Numbered from the stretch's first letter, positions 20,713 to 29,973 are shown. The stretch: 64,000 nucleotides of DNA from Thermocladium sp. UBA166 (GCA_002508315.1 DAHE01000006.1:10735-74734); one strand, 5' to 3'. Notes: generated by a model from the letters alone, not told the origin. A program made the numbers and translations.

Positions 20713-22371
20713 ATGAGTTACTATGACTATCAACTAACAATAGACAAAATATTAAATTATGTCATGTCATCGTATCCCAATAGAGAGATAGTTTATTGGC
20801 CGTATAATGGAAGGCGCATCATATTGACAAATACAGAATTCAATCATAGGGTTCGACAAGTAGCTTCATTGCTATTGGAACTGGGAGCGAGGCGGGGAGA
20901 GGCGGGTAGGCCGGGCACCAGGGTGGCTGTCCTGGACTGGAACTCGCTCAGATATGGGGAATTGTACTACGCGGTGCCATCCATTGGAGCCACGCTTTTT
21001 ACAGTTAACGTACGCCTAGCCCCACAAGAGATAATATACACAATGAACGTCGCCAAGCCCGAGCTGCTGTTCATCAACATCGATGATTTCTCCCCCCTCC
21101 TAAAGCCCATAGTAAGCAACGTGAACTCCATAAAATACGTGATATACATGAGCGATGAAAACAAGGTACCTAGCGATCACATGGACGTCAAGTTGCTCAA
21201 TTACTACGACGAAACCGCCAAACAGGGAGAGGCATCGTTCCCGGAGCTCGATGAGAGAACCCCGGCCACAATGCTGTTCACGTCCGGAACCACGGGATTA
21301 CCCAAGGGGGGAATACACACTCATAGGGGCCTCGTGCTCCACTCGCTGGCTACGATAGGAGCCGTGGTTCAACCACCCATAGAGCTCAAGAACTTGGATA
21401 CGGCGATGCCCCTCGTCCCCATGTACCACGTCCATGCGTGGGGAATGCCCTACTCCCTACCCTTGGCAGGGGTAAAAGTAGTGTATCCCGGCAAATTCGA
21501 GTGGGGCCACATGCTTAGATTGATCGCGGAGGAGAAGGTAACCTTCACGGCTGGAGTCCCAACCATACTATACGCGCTCCTCTCACACCCCGACTCCCCC
21601 AAGTACGACCTGCGCGGCGTCAAGATGATAATAGGAGGCGCGGCCCTGCCCAAGGGGTTGTTGGACGCAGCCGTCGCCAGGGGAATGACTGTGATCAGCG
21701 GGTACGGGCTGACCGAGACCGCGCCCATACTCACCATATCGCACCTAAGGCCGGAGCATGCCTCCCTGGATGGGGAGGGCAGGAAGGAGGTTGAGCTGCG
21801 AACAGGGCTCCCGGTGCCGCTGGTTGACCTGCGGGTAGTGGATCAGTACGACAATGACGTCCCCCCGGATGGCAAGACAATAGGCGAGATAGCCGTTAGA
21901 TCGCCCTGGATATTCAGGGAGTACATGGGGGACGAGGAGAAGACGAGGAATGCTTGGCGGAACGGGTGGTTCCACACGGGGGATGCCGCTGTGAGGCTCC
22001 CCGACGGCTATGTCAAGATAGTGGATAGAATGAAGGATGTAGTCAAGTCCGGGGGAGAGTGGATAAGCAGTCTGAGGCTGGAGGACATAATATCCACTCA
22101 CCCAAGCGTTGCAGCGGTGGCCGTGATAGGCGTGCCCCACGATAAGTGGGGCGAGAGACCGGTGGCCCTGGTAACCCCCAAGAAGGGGCAACAGGTAAAG
22201 GAAGAGGACATAATACGCCACCTGGAGAGGTACGTGAGCGAGGGCGCGATACCCAAGTGGTGGCTCCCAGACAAGGTAATAATAGTGGATGAACTCCCCC
22301 TCACCAGTACCGGTAAGGTAGATAAGAAATCATTGAGGGATAGGTACGGCAATGTGTTGAAGCAGAAGTAA
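20713..22371 (+). CDS. Acyl-CoA synthetase (AMP-forming)
   Basis: This 552-residue ANL-superfamily ligase activates a carboxylic acid through an acyl-adenylate to the CoA thioester. Motifs: phosphate loop LFTSGTTGLPKGGIHTHRG near residue 188, GYGLTETAP near 335, HTGDAAVRLPDGYVKIVDRMKD near 425, and the C-terminal catalytic lysine in LTSTGKVDKKSLR. The sequence is of the medium/long-chain FadD-like type rather than acetyl-CoA synthetase, but the exact substrate is open. A TATA-like ACATTTATTAAC lies about 26 nt before the ATG. Confidence 0.92.
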   Translation: MSYYDYQLTIDKILNYVMSSYPNREIVYWPYNGRRIILTNTEFNHRVRQVASLLLELGARRGEAGRPGTRVAVLDWNSLRYGELYYAVPSIGATLFTVNVRLAPQEIIYTMNVAKPELLFINIDDFSPLLKPIVSNVNSIKYVIYMSDENKVPSDHMDVKLLNYYDETAKQGEASFPELDERTPATMLFTSGTTGLPKGGIHTHRGLVLHSLATIGAVVQPPIELKNLDTAMPLVPMYHVHAWGMPYSLPLAGVKVVYPGKFEWGHMLRLIAEEKVTFTAGVPTILYALLSHPDSPKYDLRGVKMIIGGAALPKGLLDAAVARGMTVISGYGLTETAPILTISHLRPEHASLDGEGRKEVELRTGLPVPLVDLRVVDQYDNDVPPDGKTIGEIAVRSPWIFREYMGDEEKTRNAWRNGWFHTGDAAVRLPDGYVKIVDRMKDVVKSGGEWISSLRLEDIISTHPSVAAVAVIGVPHDKWGERPVALVTPKKGQQVKEEDIIRHLERYVSEGAIPKWWLPDKVIIVDELPLTSTGKVDKKSLRDRYGNVLKQK

Positions 22372-22407
22372 GGCAATCCCCCTTCCCCATGCCCGGGAGG
22401 AACCCAA

Positions 22408-23088
22408 TCATCTTTTCCCCAGCAACGGAAGCGCCAGCTCCGCTATCTTATCCCTCCAATTTCGGGCCTTCACTATCGCGCTGGCAACTAGAACGCCCTG
22501 CGTCCCCAGGTATAGGGCGGCGGACACGTCATCCCCGCTCTCTATGCCGGCTCCTGTTATCACGTGGACGCCCTTGTTTATCCTTGAAACAAGCTCCACG
22601 GTCCTAGATATTACCTCTGGCCTCTCCTTGCTGACGGCCTTGCCAGTCCCTATCAGCTCAGGGGGCTCCACGGCAATGGCTGTGGGAGAAAGCGCCGCCG
22701 CTGCAGCGCTCGCCTCAGGATCCGGGGTGCACACCAATTGCTCAAGCCCTAAATCCCTGGCGCGACCTATCATCCAGGACAAGTCATTCAACAGCAGCCG
22801 ATGCTCGCTGTGGTTTAGGATAACCCCGCGGGCCCCTGCTTCCTTTACCATCTCGAGCGGCGTGAAGCCCGTGAAAGCCCCGGGCCGCACTGGATCAGCG
22901 GATTGAGCGAAGACCTCTATCTCCACCGTCTCTACCACGGGCTTGAGGAGCGGAAGCGGAGGGGCAACGGCGATGGAGGCCCCGGTCTCCCTGGACACCG
23001 CGTCCGCCGCCTTGGCCAGCTGAATAGCCCCCTCCCCCACCACTTCTTGGTACGCCTTCATGTTTATGACCAGGATGGGCAACTTCAT
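22408..23088 (-). CDS. tpiA: Triosephosphate isomerase
   Basis: The 226-residue protein has the short archaeal TIM form. It starts PILVINMKAYQE (catalytic Lys in NMK), has ILNHSEHRLLL (catalytic His) near residue 95 and CTPDPEASAAAAALSPTAIAVEPPELIGTG with the catalytic Glu in VEPPELIG. It interconverts DHAP and glyceraldehyde-3-phosphate. Its own TATA (TTTATAT) lies about 26 nt upstream, so although it follows the FBP aldolase/phosphatase gene on the same strand it can be transcribed separately. The two enzymes act in consecutive gluconeogenic steps. Confidence 0.95.
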   Translation of the reverse strand: MKLPILVINMKAYQEVVGEGAIQLAKAADAVSRETGASIAVAPPLPLLKPVVETVEIEVFAQSADPVRPGAFTGFTPLEMVKEAGARGVILNHSEHRLLLNDLSWMIGRARDLGLEQLVCTPDPEASAAAAALSPTAIAVEPPELIGTGKAVSKERPEVISRTVELVSRINKGVHVITGAGIESGDDVSAALYLGTQGVLVASAIVKARNWRDKIAELALPLLGKR

Positions 23089-23156
23089 GAGGCGGTCAAA
23101 CAGGTCCAGGAATATAAATGTAGAGGGTCCAAGGGGGAGGCGGCGTATTTATGGCA

Positions 23157-24344
23157 CTAACCCGTGGACCCCGTCTTCACCATCAACGCCTTGAGCGCAC
23201 CTTCCCTGTCCTTCTCATAATCGTCGAGCGGCATAGAGCTGACCTCCTTCAACACTTGGGATAGGGTAGTATACTCCATCTCGTCGGGCGGCAGCCTATG
23301 CGGCATTATTGGACCCATTCTGCGAATGTAATCCGTTATAGCGGCGGCCGTCTGCCTGGAGTAATCGAACGCTGGATCATCGAATAGGTCTACAGGCCCC
23401 TCCAAGTAACCGTCGTGCAGCTGGAAGCCGAGGGCGCCGACCTTTGGGGGACCGTCGAACCTAGTCATCTTGGGTCCCAGCGCGATTTTCTTGTCGGGCA
23501 TGAATTGCACGAACTTGGACGGCGTTAACGGGCCGACGTGGCTCCCCCTCATCCACCCCTCCACCAAGTGGGGGTAGGAGAATGCCTCCAGTACCTCCCC
23601 CACGGCCGGCAACCCGTGCTGTGCCCTTATTATGGCAACCGGGTCATCCTTTCCGACGTACTTGCCGGCTATTAGGTTAAGCCTCTCCACGCTGGCCACC
23701 GCTCCCTGCACTAAATCCCGCTTCCTGTAAACCCTCCTCACTATGTACCTGCCCGGGGTTCCAATAAGTCCCAGCAGCTTATAGATGTCCTCCGGTGCCT
23801 TGAGAAGGTAAACCCTGGCATCTACCACGTCTATCACCTCGAACACGAAGCCCTCCGCCATTGCTGGATCTATGACGAGCCCGGCCGTGTTGAAGGGGTC
23901 AGCGAACATCTTGTAGAACGGTAGGTTGAACGCCCCAGGCTCCGTCTTATCTGCGGCCACCACTATCACGGGCTCGCTTCCCCGCTCCTCGAACTCTATC
24001 TCGGCGATCTGCGGCCCCATCCCCCTTATGTTGCCGGAGAACGAGTCCTTAAGCAAGTCCTGGCCGGCGCCGTATAGCTTGACCTTCTTGGCTATCGACT
24101 CCGTCGCGTCCCTGAAGATATTCCACGCAGCTTCATGTATTGCGGGGGCGTTTAACCCCTTGTCATGCGTCATCAATAGGCTCATGTCATCCCCCACATT
24201 AAACACGAAATAATCTATTATAGATCCTCTCCTAGCCTCTCCAGCCAATCTATCCGAGGCATACTCAAGCACCTTGGGGTGAACCCAAGCATGGCCGGGA
24301 AGACCGCCTATGTCTGCCTTTATTATAGATATGGATATCCTCAT
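23157..24344 (-). CDS. fbp: Fructose-1,6-bisphosphate aldolase/phosphatase (bifunctional)
   Basis: The 395-residue protein is the archaeal type V FBP aldolase/phosphatase, which condenses DHAP and GAP and removes the 1-phosphate from FBP, making gluconeogenesis one-way. It begins ISIIKADIGGLPGHAWVHP, the family signature, and contains LMTHDKGLNAPAIHEAAWN, MADPFNTAGLVIDP-type sequence and SHVGPLTPSKFVQFMPDKK. Length and order are normal. Position next to tpiA fits the pathway. Upstream is an A/T-rich region with TTTAATAAATATT. Confidence 0.95.
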   Translation of the reverse strand: MRISISIIKADIGGLPGHAWVHPKVLEYASDRLAGEARRGSIIDYFVFNVGDDMSLLMTHDKGLNAPAIHEAAWNIFRDATESIAKKVKLYGAGQDLLKDSFSGNIRGMGPQIAEIEFEERGSEPVIVVAADKTEPGAFNLPFYKMFADPFNTAGLVIDPAMAEGFVFEVIDVVDARVYLLKAPEDIYKLLGLIGTPGRYIVRRVYRKRDLVQGAVASVERLNLIAGKYVGKDDPVAIIRAQHGLPAVGEVLEAFSYPHLVEGWMRGSHVGPLTPSKFVQFMPDKKIALGPKMTRFDGPPKVGALGFQLHDGYLEGPVDLFDDPAFDYSRQTAAAITDYIRRMGPIMPHRLPPDEMEYTTLSQVLKEVSSMPLDDYEKDREGALKALMVKTGSTG

Positions 24345-24468
24345 GGGGTGTAATAAACTTACGGTTTAATAAATATTAGTCCCAAGTATAACCAGTATAA
24401 TCGTGGCCGAAGGGCGGGGACGGGGTCAGAAGGTAAAAAATAAAAAGTCCACAACGAGGGAGCGGCGA

Positions 24469-24544
24469 GGGCCCGTAGCTCAGCAAGGTTCAGAGCGGCA
24501 GGCTCCAGACCTGTTGGTCGGGGGTTCAAGTCCCTCCGGGCCCA
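24469..24544 (+). tRNA. trnW: tRNA-Trp (anticodon CCA)
   Basis: A full cloverleaf is visible: acceptor GGGCCCG pairs perfectly with CGGGCCC; D stem GCTC/GAGC; anticodon stem GCAGG/CCTGT with loop CTCCAGA (anticodon CCA, Trp); T arm with TTCAAGT loop; discriminator A at 24544. The CCA end is encoded (24545-24547). There is no intron, whereas some archaeal tRNA-Trp genes have one. A promoter-like GGTAAAAAATAAAAAG lies at 24431-24446. Confidence 0.95.
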
Positions 24545-24609
24545 CCAAGCGATGAATTCCCCATTCTATCTACATGCGGTTAAACTGCGATTATGGGCTT
24601 GACGGGCAA

Positions 24610-24649
24610 GCTACAAGCCTTGCCCCTCAGGACGGGGAGGGGGGCCAGC
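24610..24649 (-). repeat. Family-1 hairpin element (copy 1 of 3, minus strand)
   Basis: The minus strand reads GCTGGCCCCCCTCCCCGTCC, then TGA, then GGGGCAAGGCTTGTA. It aligns base for base, with few changes, to the cores at 32031-32082 and 39206-39257. The pyrimidine block can pair with GGGGCAAGG. It lies between tRNA-Trp and the glycosyltransferase gene. The pattern resembles IS200/IS605-type right ends or TnpB guide-RNA ends, but no transposase is nearby. Confidence 0.5.
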
Positions 24650-24710
24650 ACCAGCTCCATCGCTGAGGCACTGAAAACTATTTAACTCCGTGACTCGCTT
24701 AAACCGAGTA

Positions 24711-26294
24711 ATGCCTCTCAATATAACGAGCAGCCTAGATGGATTGATGGATAAGGTTGGCTCTAACATGACTATGGTTCTCTATCAATTCAATCACTAC
24801 ATAGACATTGAGAAAAACACATTGCAGAACATAAGCACATACATCAACAACAGCTCCCCCGTCGGGGTTGCGGTAGGCCATCCAGCCGGCTACGCTATTC
24901 CCGTGCTCATGATAATCTACGCCATATATTTCGTGCTGTTATCGCTGTCAGCAATTCAGGTCCTGACTATACTGCACTCCGGTATCCATCTATTCAGGGG
25001 CAATCGAGGCGATGAGGAGAGACGACCCAGGACTAGGCCCTTTGTGTCCATCATAATTCCCGTGAAGAATGAGGCGATGGATGTCGTGGAAAATGCCATA
25101 AGGAATGTGACGGGGTTGAGCTACCCACGGGATAAGTATGAAGTCTTGGTGGTCAGCGATGATGGACCTGAGGCGTTCTCCAAAATAAGATCGCTAGTCG
25201 ATAAGTATGCCAAATTGTACGGGATAAAGATGACAGCTGTGAACAGGACGAGGCCGGTGGGATACAAGGGAGGCGCGATAAACCACGGAGTGGAGCTGTC
25301 CCGCGGGGAGCTGATAATGGTTCTGGACGCCGACACCGAGGTCCCCTCAGACTACTTGGAGCACGCCGTGAGCTATATAGAGGCGGGGTACGATATGGTT
25401 GGGGCGGTGTATAGAGGGAGGCCGGCCATACCGTCCACCACCAGCAAGGCCATAAAGGTCGTATACGACGTGTTCAACGAGATAATAATACTGGGCAGGT
25501 TCCTCAGCAGGCGTAACTGGGGGTTCTCCATGGTTATGGGAACAAACTTCGTGGTGAGGAGGGAGGCTTTAATGAGGGTGGGCGGGCTCTGCCACTGCAC
25601 CGCCGATGATATGGATCTATCCCTCAAGATAAAGATGAGCGGCGGCAAGGTAGCGATAATGCGGGAGGTGACGGCCATAAGCGAGGTGACCAGTACCTAC
25701 ATGGCGTTGAAGGCACAGAATATACGCTGGTCGTCGAACGACTCCATAATACTGAGGAGGTACGGGGGGCAGATATTGAGGAGTAAAATGTCGATTGCGG
25801 ACAAGATAGATCTCATGCTGTGGCTCACCAAGTACCCGCTTCTCTCCCTAGGCGGGTTGTCGATCTTCATCTCAATAATACTATCCATGTTCGGCATAAT
25901 ACTGCCTCCCCTCTACGTCCTAGTGCTGGAAGCGATAAACATGGTGCTGCTGGCGGGCTTCCTGGGACTCATGATTTCCATAGCCAGGAAGATGGGGTAC
26001 CCCATACACACCACAATAATCAGCTTGGCCACCATGGGCATAATGGGCTTCTCCATATCATTCGCCATACTATACCACTACATTGAGGCCATGTTCAAGG
26101 ACTTGGAGTGGATATACACGCCCAAGGGAAGCAAGGCAATGCTTCAAGTCAACGGACTACTGATGGAGAAGATCCTCACCACCATATTCATAGCACTATC
26201 CATTACGCTCTTCATCATGGGCTACTACATGGCATTCATATACTCCAGCGTGGGCGCCGTAATAATGATTCTAACGATGAGGAGGGCAAGATGA
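24711..26294 (+). CDS. Membrane glycosyltransferase, family 2
   Basis: About 527 residues. An N-terminal outside segment and membrane helix (PVLMIIYAIYFVLLSLSAI) precede a GT-A domain with FVSIIIPVKNEAMDVVENAI, LMVLDADTEVPSDYLE-type DxD motif (ELIMVLDADTEV), and a QxxRW-like acceptor motif (KAQNIRWSSND). Four or five membrane helices follow. This is the topology of processive or lipid-linked GT2 enzymes that make surface polysaccharide or glycolipid. A GTG at 24690 opens the frame, but TATA (CTATTTAAC, about 24678-24685) is 26-30 nt before the ATG at 24711, which I use. The next gene overlaps by 4 nt. Confidence 0.88.
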   Translation: MPLNITSSLDGLMDKVGSNMTMVLYQFNHYIDIEKNTLQNISTYINNSSPVGVAVGHPAGYAIPVLMIIYAIYFVLLSLSAIQVLTILHSGIHLFRGNRGDEERRPRTRPFVSIIIPVKNEAMDVVENAIRNVTGLSYPRDKYEVLVVSDDGPEAFSKIRSLVDKYAKLYGIKMTAVNRTRPVGYKGGAINHGVELSRGELIMVLDADTEVPSDYLEHAVSYIEAGYDMVGAVYRGRPAIPSTTSKAIKVVYDVFNEIIILGRFLSRRNWGFSMVMGTNFVVRREALMRVGGLCHCTADDMDLSLKIKMSGGKVAIMREVTAISEVTSTYMALKAQNIRWSSNDSIILRRYGGQILRSKMSIADKIDLMLWLTKYPLLSLGGLSIFISIILSMFGIILPPLYVLVLEAINMVLLAGFLGLMISIARKMGYPIHTTIISLATMGIMGFSISFAILYHYIEAMFKDLEWIYTPKGSKAMLQVNGLLMEKILTTIFIALSITLFIMGYYMAFIYSSVGAVIMILTMRRAR

Positions 26295-27412
26295 GGGAGT
26301 ATGACTTAATAGTGGTGGGAAGCGGGCCAGCAGGCTCCTCGGCGGCCCTGGTGGCGGCCAAGCTGGGCCTCAGGGTCTTGATAATGGATAAGGCCCGGCA
26401 TCCAAGGATCAAGCCCTGCGGCGGCGGCCTAACCCCCAAAACAATGCAATTGCTGGAGTGGCTCGGGGTCGGCATTGATGACTTGATACTGAGCGAGTGC
26501 AGCACAGTATACGTATCCAACTACGCAGGAACATTCGCGTTGAGGTCCAAGAAACCACTGATACGGGTGGCGAGGAGGGAGGAGCTTGATAAGCGGTTGT
26601 TCGACGAGGCCATCTCCAGGGGGGCCGAGTACGAGAACAAGGAGGCAGTTAAGGCGGTTAATGGACGGAGTGGGGCTGAGGTGATGACCCGCGATGGCGA
26701 TGCCTACTCGTCCAAAATGGTGATTGGCGCCGATGGAGCGCCGTCTAGGATAGCGGCATCCCTCGGCTTGATAAATGAAGGCAGCGCCGCGGCGGTGATG
26801 AGCATCGCACGGGGGCCGGCCGACCTCCCCTGCCTGCTTGACTTCACCGCCGTGAGGTTCGGGTACGCGTGGATATTCCCGCAATCCGATGGGTACTACG
26901 ACGTGGGGCTGGGCTCCATAGTTAGGCAGAGATACGGCTCGCGACTGGGAGAGTACGCGGCGGGATGGGGGCTTGAGGCGGGGAAGGTGCTGGGCCATTT
27001 AATACCCTACAAGAGCCTCAAGCCCGTGGTGGGGCGCGTGATGCTGGTGGGCGACGCGTTAGGAGTGGCCGACCCCACGACTGGCGAGGGAATATTCCAG
27101 TCAATGTACACGGGAATAGCCGCCGCGTACGCGGCCTACTTGGCCGCCAGGAACGGCGACGTGATATACGAGAGATTAATAGGTAACCTACTGCGAAACA
27201 ATGAATTGGCCAGCCGCGTATCACTCTTCGTTTACGGCCTGGACACGCAGTTCTTCAGCAGGTTCCTGGGGGTCACGGGGTATGCCAGCGGCGACGTGAA
27301 GGATCTCCTCGTCAAGCTGATAAGCGGCCGGGCTTGGTACGGCGACGTGACGAAGTTCATAACGGCCAAGATGCCCAAATACGCCGTTAAGGGGTTGATG
27401 AGGCTGGGCTAG
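26291..27412 (+). CDS. Geranylgeranyl reductase family FAD-dependent oxidoreductase
   Basis: From the ATG at 26291 the protein is 373 residues. It opens with the FAD Rossmann motif YDLIVVGSGPAGSSAALVAA, then KPCGGGLTPKTMQLL, which is diagnostic for archaeal geranylgeranyl reductases (Pro-Cys-Gly-Gly-Gly), and has GDALGVADPTTGEGIFQSM near residue 255. These enzymes saturate the isoprenoid chains of archaeal membrane lipids. The ATGA overlap with the glycosyltransferase stop and a GGAGG just upstream decide the start and show an operon; a joint role in glycolipid synthesis is an inference. The reading frame extends far upstream but that part is the glycosyltransferase in another frame. Confidence 0.9.
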   Translation: MREYDLIVVGSGPAGSSAALVAAKLGLRVLIMDKARHPRIKPCGGGLTPKTMQLLEWLGVGIDDLILSECSTVYVSNYAGTFALRSKKPLIRVARREELDKRLFDEAISRGAEYENKEAVKAVNGRSGAEVMTRDGDAYSSKMVIGADGAPSRIAASLGLINEGSAAAVMSIARGPADLPCLLDFTAVRFGYAWIFPQSDGYYDVGLGSIVRQRYGSRLGEYAAGWGLEAGKVLGHLIPYKSLKPVVGRVMLVGDALGVADPTTGEGIFQSMYTGIAAAYAAYLAARNGDVIYERLIGNLLRNNELASRVSLFVYGLDTQFFSRFLGVTGYASGDVKDLLVKLISGRAWYGDVTKFITAKMPKYAVKGLMRLG

Positions 27413-28787
27413 GTGAGGACTGGCCCTCCCTGCTCCTCCGCGGGCGGATTACGTCCTTCGGCGCGGCCTGGAATGGCTCCAAGTACTTCCTGAGCACCCT
27501 GGGTATCACGACACTGCCATCCGGTTGCTGATTGTTCTCCAGTATCGCCGTTATGGCCCTCGTGCTAGCTATCGCCGTGCTGTTAAGTGTGTGAACGTAC
27601 TCCCTACTCATGCCTTTCCTCAACACCCTTATCCCCAGCTTCGCGGACTGCCAATCCAACACGTTGCTGCATGACACCATCTCCCTATACGTTCCCTGGG
27701 CCGGCATCCACGCCTCCAAGTCGTACTGCTTGGCCGCCGCCCTACCCATGTCGCCGGGGCACACTAGAACCACCCTGAACGGGATCTCCAGGCCCTCCCA
27801 TATCTCCCTGGCATTGCTGAGAAGAGCCTCGTGCCACTTCCAGCTGTCCTCCGGCAGGGAGAATACGAATTGCTCCACCTTATGGAATTGATGGACCCTG
27901 AATATACCCTTTAAGTCCCTATTAACAGCCCCCGCTTCGCGCCTGAACGCGGGGGAGAAGCCAGCCATAAGGATCGGTAGATCGCTCTCCAGCAACTCCC
28001 TGTTGCGGAGGTAAGCCGCTATTGGGTGCTCCGCCGTTCCTATCAAGTATAGGTCCTCGTCCTCTATCTTATATATGGAGTCCTTGAATGCCTCAAGGTC
28101 TATCACCGAGCTTATCACCTCGTGCTTCAACATGTAGGGGGGAACCACTAATTGAAACCCCTTCCTTGACAGGAAGTCGAGCGCGTACATTATCAAAGCA
28201 AAGTCGAGCCACACCACATCGTCGAATACATAATAGAACCTGCTTCCAGCCACCTCCCCAGCCTTCTGAGTATCCCCCAACCCCAGCACGTTCTCCAAGA
28301 GATCCGCGTGACCCACGGGTTTCCAATCTATTACCTCGTGATCCACGCCGCCGTATCTCTCCTTGAATTGATCGACGTATTCCCTCCACACCCTGGGCCT
28401 ACCATGGTAGTGAACGGGGGTCGACTCCACGCCTGCCCCACACATCTCGTACACCGAGTCGTGTATCAAGTTGGGGAGCCTACCCAGCAGGATAGCTCTC
28501 CTATCCTCCAGCTCCTTCAGCTTCTCCTCCCCCCTCCCTACCTCCTCTAGTAATCTCTTGGCCTCACCTATAAGCTCAGCCCGCTTCTCCGGGAGGGCCT
28601 TGCTTACTTCCCTGGTCAAGACGTTATGCCTATGCCTCAACTCATCCACCTCCGCCTTAACCCTCTTCCATTCCTGGTCCAGGGAGGCAAACTCATCCAC
28701 CAACGCCGCGTCGTACCCCCTGGCTTGAAGCATTCTCCTAACGGAGTCCGGCTTGTGCCTGAGCTCCTCCAACAACGACCAGCTCAT
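27387..28787 (-). CDS. serS: Seryl-tRNA synthetase
   Basis: The 466-residue protein is a class IIa SerRS of the common type, not the rare methanogen type. It has an N-terminal tRNA-binding coiled-coil arm (residues ~30-105, charged heptads) and motif 2/3 regions (YLIGTAEHPIAAYLRNREL, SPAFRREAGAVNRDLKGIFRVHQFHKVEQ, TLNSTAIASTRAITAILENNQQPDGSVVIPRVL). About 25 extra residues rich in Ser, Pro and Arg follow the usual C-terminal end and overlap the end of the geranylgeranyl reductase gene by 26 nt tail to tail. TATA TTAAAAA is 26-33 nt before the ATG. Confidence 0.95.
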   Translation of the reverse strand: MSWSLLEELRHKPDSVRRMLQARGYDAALVDEFASLDQEWKRVKAEVDELRHRHNVLTREVSKALPEKRAELIGEAKRLLEEVGRGEEKLKELEDRRAILLGRLPNLIHDSVYEMCGAGVESTPVHYHGRPRVWREYVDQFKERYGGVDHEVIDWKPVGHADLLENVLGLGDTQKAGEVAGSRFYYVFDDVVWLDFALIMYALDFLSRKGFQLVVPPYMLKHEVISSVIDLEAFKDSIYKIEDEDLYLIGTAEHPIAAYLRNRELLESDLPILMAGFSPAFRREAGAVNRDLKGIFRVHQFHKVEQFVFSLPEDSWKWHEALLSNAREIWEGLEIPFRVVLVCPGDMGRAAAKQYDLEAWMPAQGTYREMVSCSNVLDWQSAKLGIRVLRKGMSREYVHTLNSTAIASTRAITAILENNQQPDGSVVIPRVLRKYLEPFQAAPKDVIRPRRSREGQSSPSPASSTP

Positions 28788-28812
28788 AAAACCACGCAGT
28801 CCTCGCAGGACG

Positions 28813-28833
28813 CGTTTTTAACATTTAGGGACA
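28813..28833 (-). promoter_or_regulatory. serS promoter
   Basis: Minus strand TGTCCCTAAATGTTAAAAAC, with TTAAAAA 26-33 nt before the serS ATG. Shares AATGTTAAAAA and the preceding TCCC with the leuS and proS promoters. Confidence 0.6.
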
Positions 28834-28917
28834 ATACAGAAAAGACCTTCATAAACACGAAGGGGGCTCAGCCATCATTGGAGTATGAACTAATGTCAAC
28901 GGGCTCATTTGGAGTAG

Positions 28918-29012
28918 GTGAACTAACCCGCTCTCGTGGGCGGGGCATCCTAATCTCGCGGCGAGGATCTCCTCTCCATGGGGAAACCCCCCGAGGGTGG
29001 TAGTGGTTTCCC
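28918..29012 (+). repeat. Family-2 hairpin element (copy 1 of 2)
   Basis: It begins GTGAACTAACCCGCTC and contains three consecutive stems: CCCGCTC (28927-28933) with GGGCGGG (28938-28944); ATCCT (28947-28951) with AGGAT (28964-28968); GGGAAACC (28981-28988) with GGTTTCCC (29005-29012). The copy at 51434-51530 has the same order of stems and similar sequence (GTGAGCTACCCC start, TGGGCGGGGC, GCGGCG), while several stem bases differ on both sides so pairing is kept. This points to a conserved RNA or single-stranded DNA structure. No transposase is adjacent. Confidence 0.55.
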
Positions 29013-29322
29013 GCACACGAGCGCGAATCTCCCCACGGAGGGTGCAGTGCAGACCCAGCTCTCACAGCCAAGGCCTAGAATCACTGCAATTCCATTGCTT
29101 AAAACGATCAAGAAGGCCACCTCCAGCGGAGGGCTTTCGTCATCATTAAACACAAAAACCATCTCACCGACACTAATTCCCCCACTAAGGGCAAAATACT
29201 ATACCTGATCTGTTTAGAGTCGTTCAGCGATCCTAAGCTATCTTTACGTTTACTTTCATTTTATTGCGCACTATTCTTTGCAACTTCCTATTCAGGTATT
29301 GAAGCCATTATCGGCTGGGCTA

Positions 29323-29769
29323 TCAATTTCTTATCCTGACCACGAAGTACTCCGGGAGCTCCACGACATTGGAACCATGCTCCCTGGCTAGCTCCAGCAA
29401 TTTATTCCTTATAACCACCAAGCTGCTGTTGAAGAGGGGGGTTGATACCCAACCCCTATCGCTTTGTATGCCGAGTATAATCAATTCCTTACATGCCCTA
29501 AGCGCCTCCTCCGCCTCCACCGTCACGGTGGCTGGATTGTTGAATGCCGCGTGCGCAATAAACTCATCAAAGGCCCGTGGCCTGAATGGCAACAGGGAAC
29601 CGGCGGCTATTACCACGTCGCTGCCGACCGCCTCGAACTCCCTCAAGTATTTGGTGACCGCCAAGTCGTAATCGCCCGATATATACACCGCCGGCGCGAT
29701 CAATGGGAACCACGCCTCTCCCATAACCGCCACCCTGCCCCTTAATTCCTTGATCAAACCATCGATCAT
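29323..29769 (-). CDS. Small Rossmann-like protein, possibly a reduced SAM-methyltransferase fold
   Basis: From the ATG at 29769 the protein is 149 residues. The succession AVMGEAWFPLIAPAVYISGD, GSDVVIAAGSLLPFRPRAFDEFIAHAAFNN and ALRACKELIILGI looks like the second half of a class I methyltransferase (motif 'LPFxxxxFDxxxxxxxxxN'), but the glycine-rich SAM loop is not clearly present, so activity is doubtful. The long frame starts at 29919; I prefer 29769 because TTAAAGC-type TATA lies about 26-34 nt upstream. Function unknown. Confidence 0.65.
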   Translation of the reverse strand: MIDGLIKELRGRVAVMGEAWFPLIAPAVYISGDYDLAVTKYLREFEAVGSDVVIAAGSLLPFRPRAFDEFIAHAAFNNPATVTVEAEEALRACKELIILGIQSDRGWVSTPLFNSSLVVIRNKLLELAREHGSNVVELPEYFVVRIRN

Positions 29770-29973
29770 GGAGTGAAGCAAACGGATCCGCGTTAATAGC
29801 TTTAACCTCGGCGACCCGCGTCGACGATGATCACCTTCATATTTGGCATAATACCGGGCAATAACTATTAATCCCTCTCCGCCTTGAAGATGGGTTTGTC
29901 GTTCTTTTTTATTTTTCATTATTATAATTATATTAAATATAATGCTTAAATAATTAGGGCCAGGATTATCTGT

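Larger units (their letters stand above)
28788..29322. other. Gene-free stretch between serS and the next gene
   Basis: These 535 nt hold the serS promoter (28813-28833) and a family-2 hairpin element (28918-29012). The rest, 29013-29322, has no convincing ORF: short frames exist on both strands but look non-coding (Pro/Gly/Arg-rich, no start context). An A/T-rich segment spans about 29090-29300. Confidence 0.5.

Noticed and set aside
22389..28550. Many medium-length ORFs opposite to tpiA, FBP aldolase/phosphatase and serS
   Set aside because: They are antisense frames of conserved genes, rich in Pro/Arg/Ser, without promoters.
28978..29208. Short ORFs on both strands through the family-2 element (Pro/Gly/Arg-rich)
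   Set aside because: No start context; composition follows the GC hairpins. They could be the translated tail of a lost tnpB, but I cannot support a gene.
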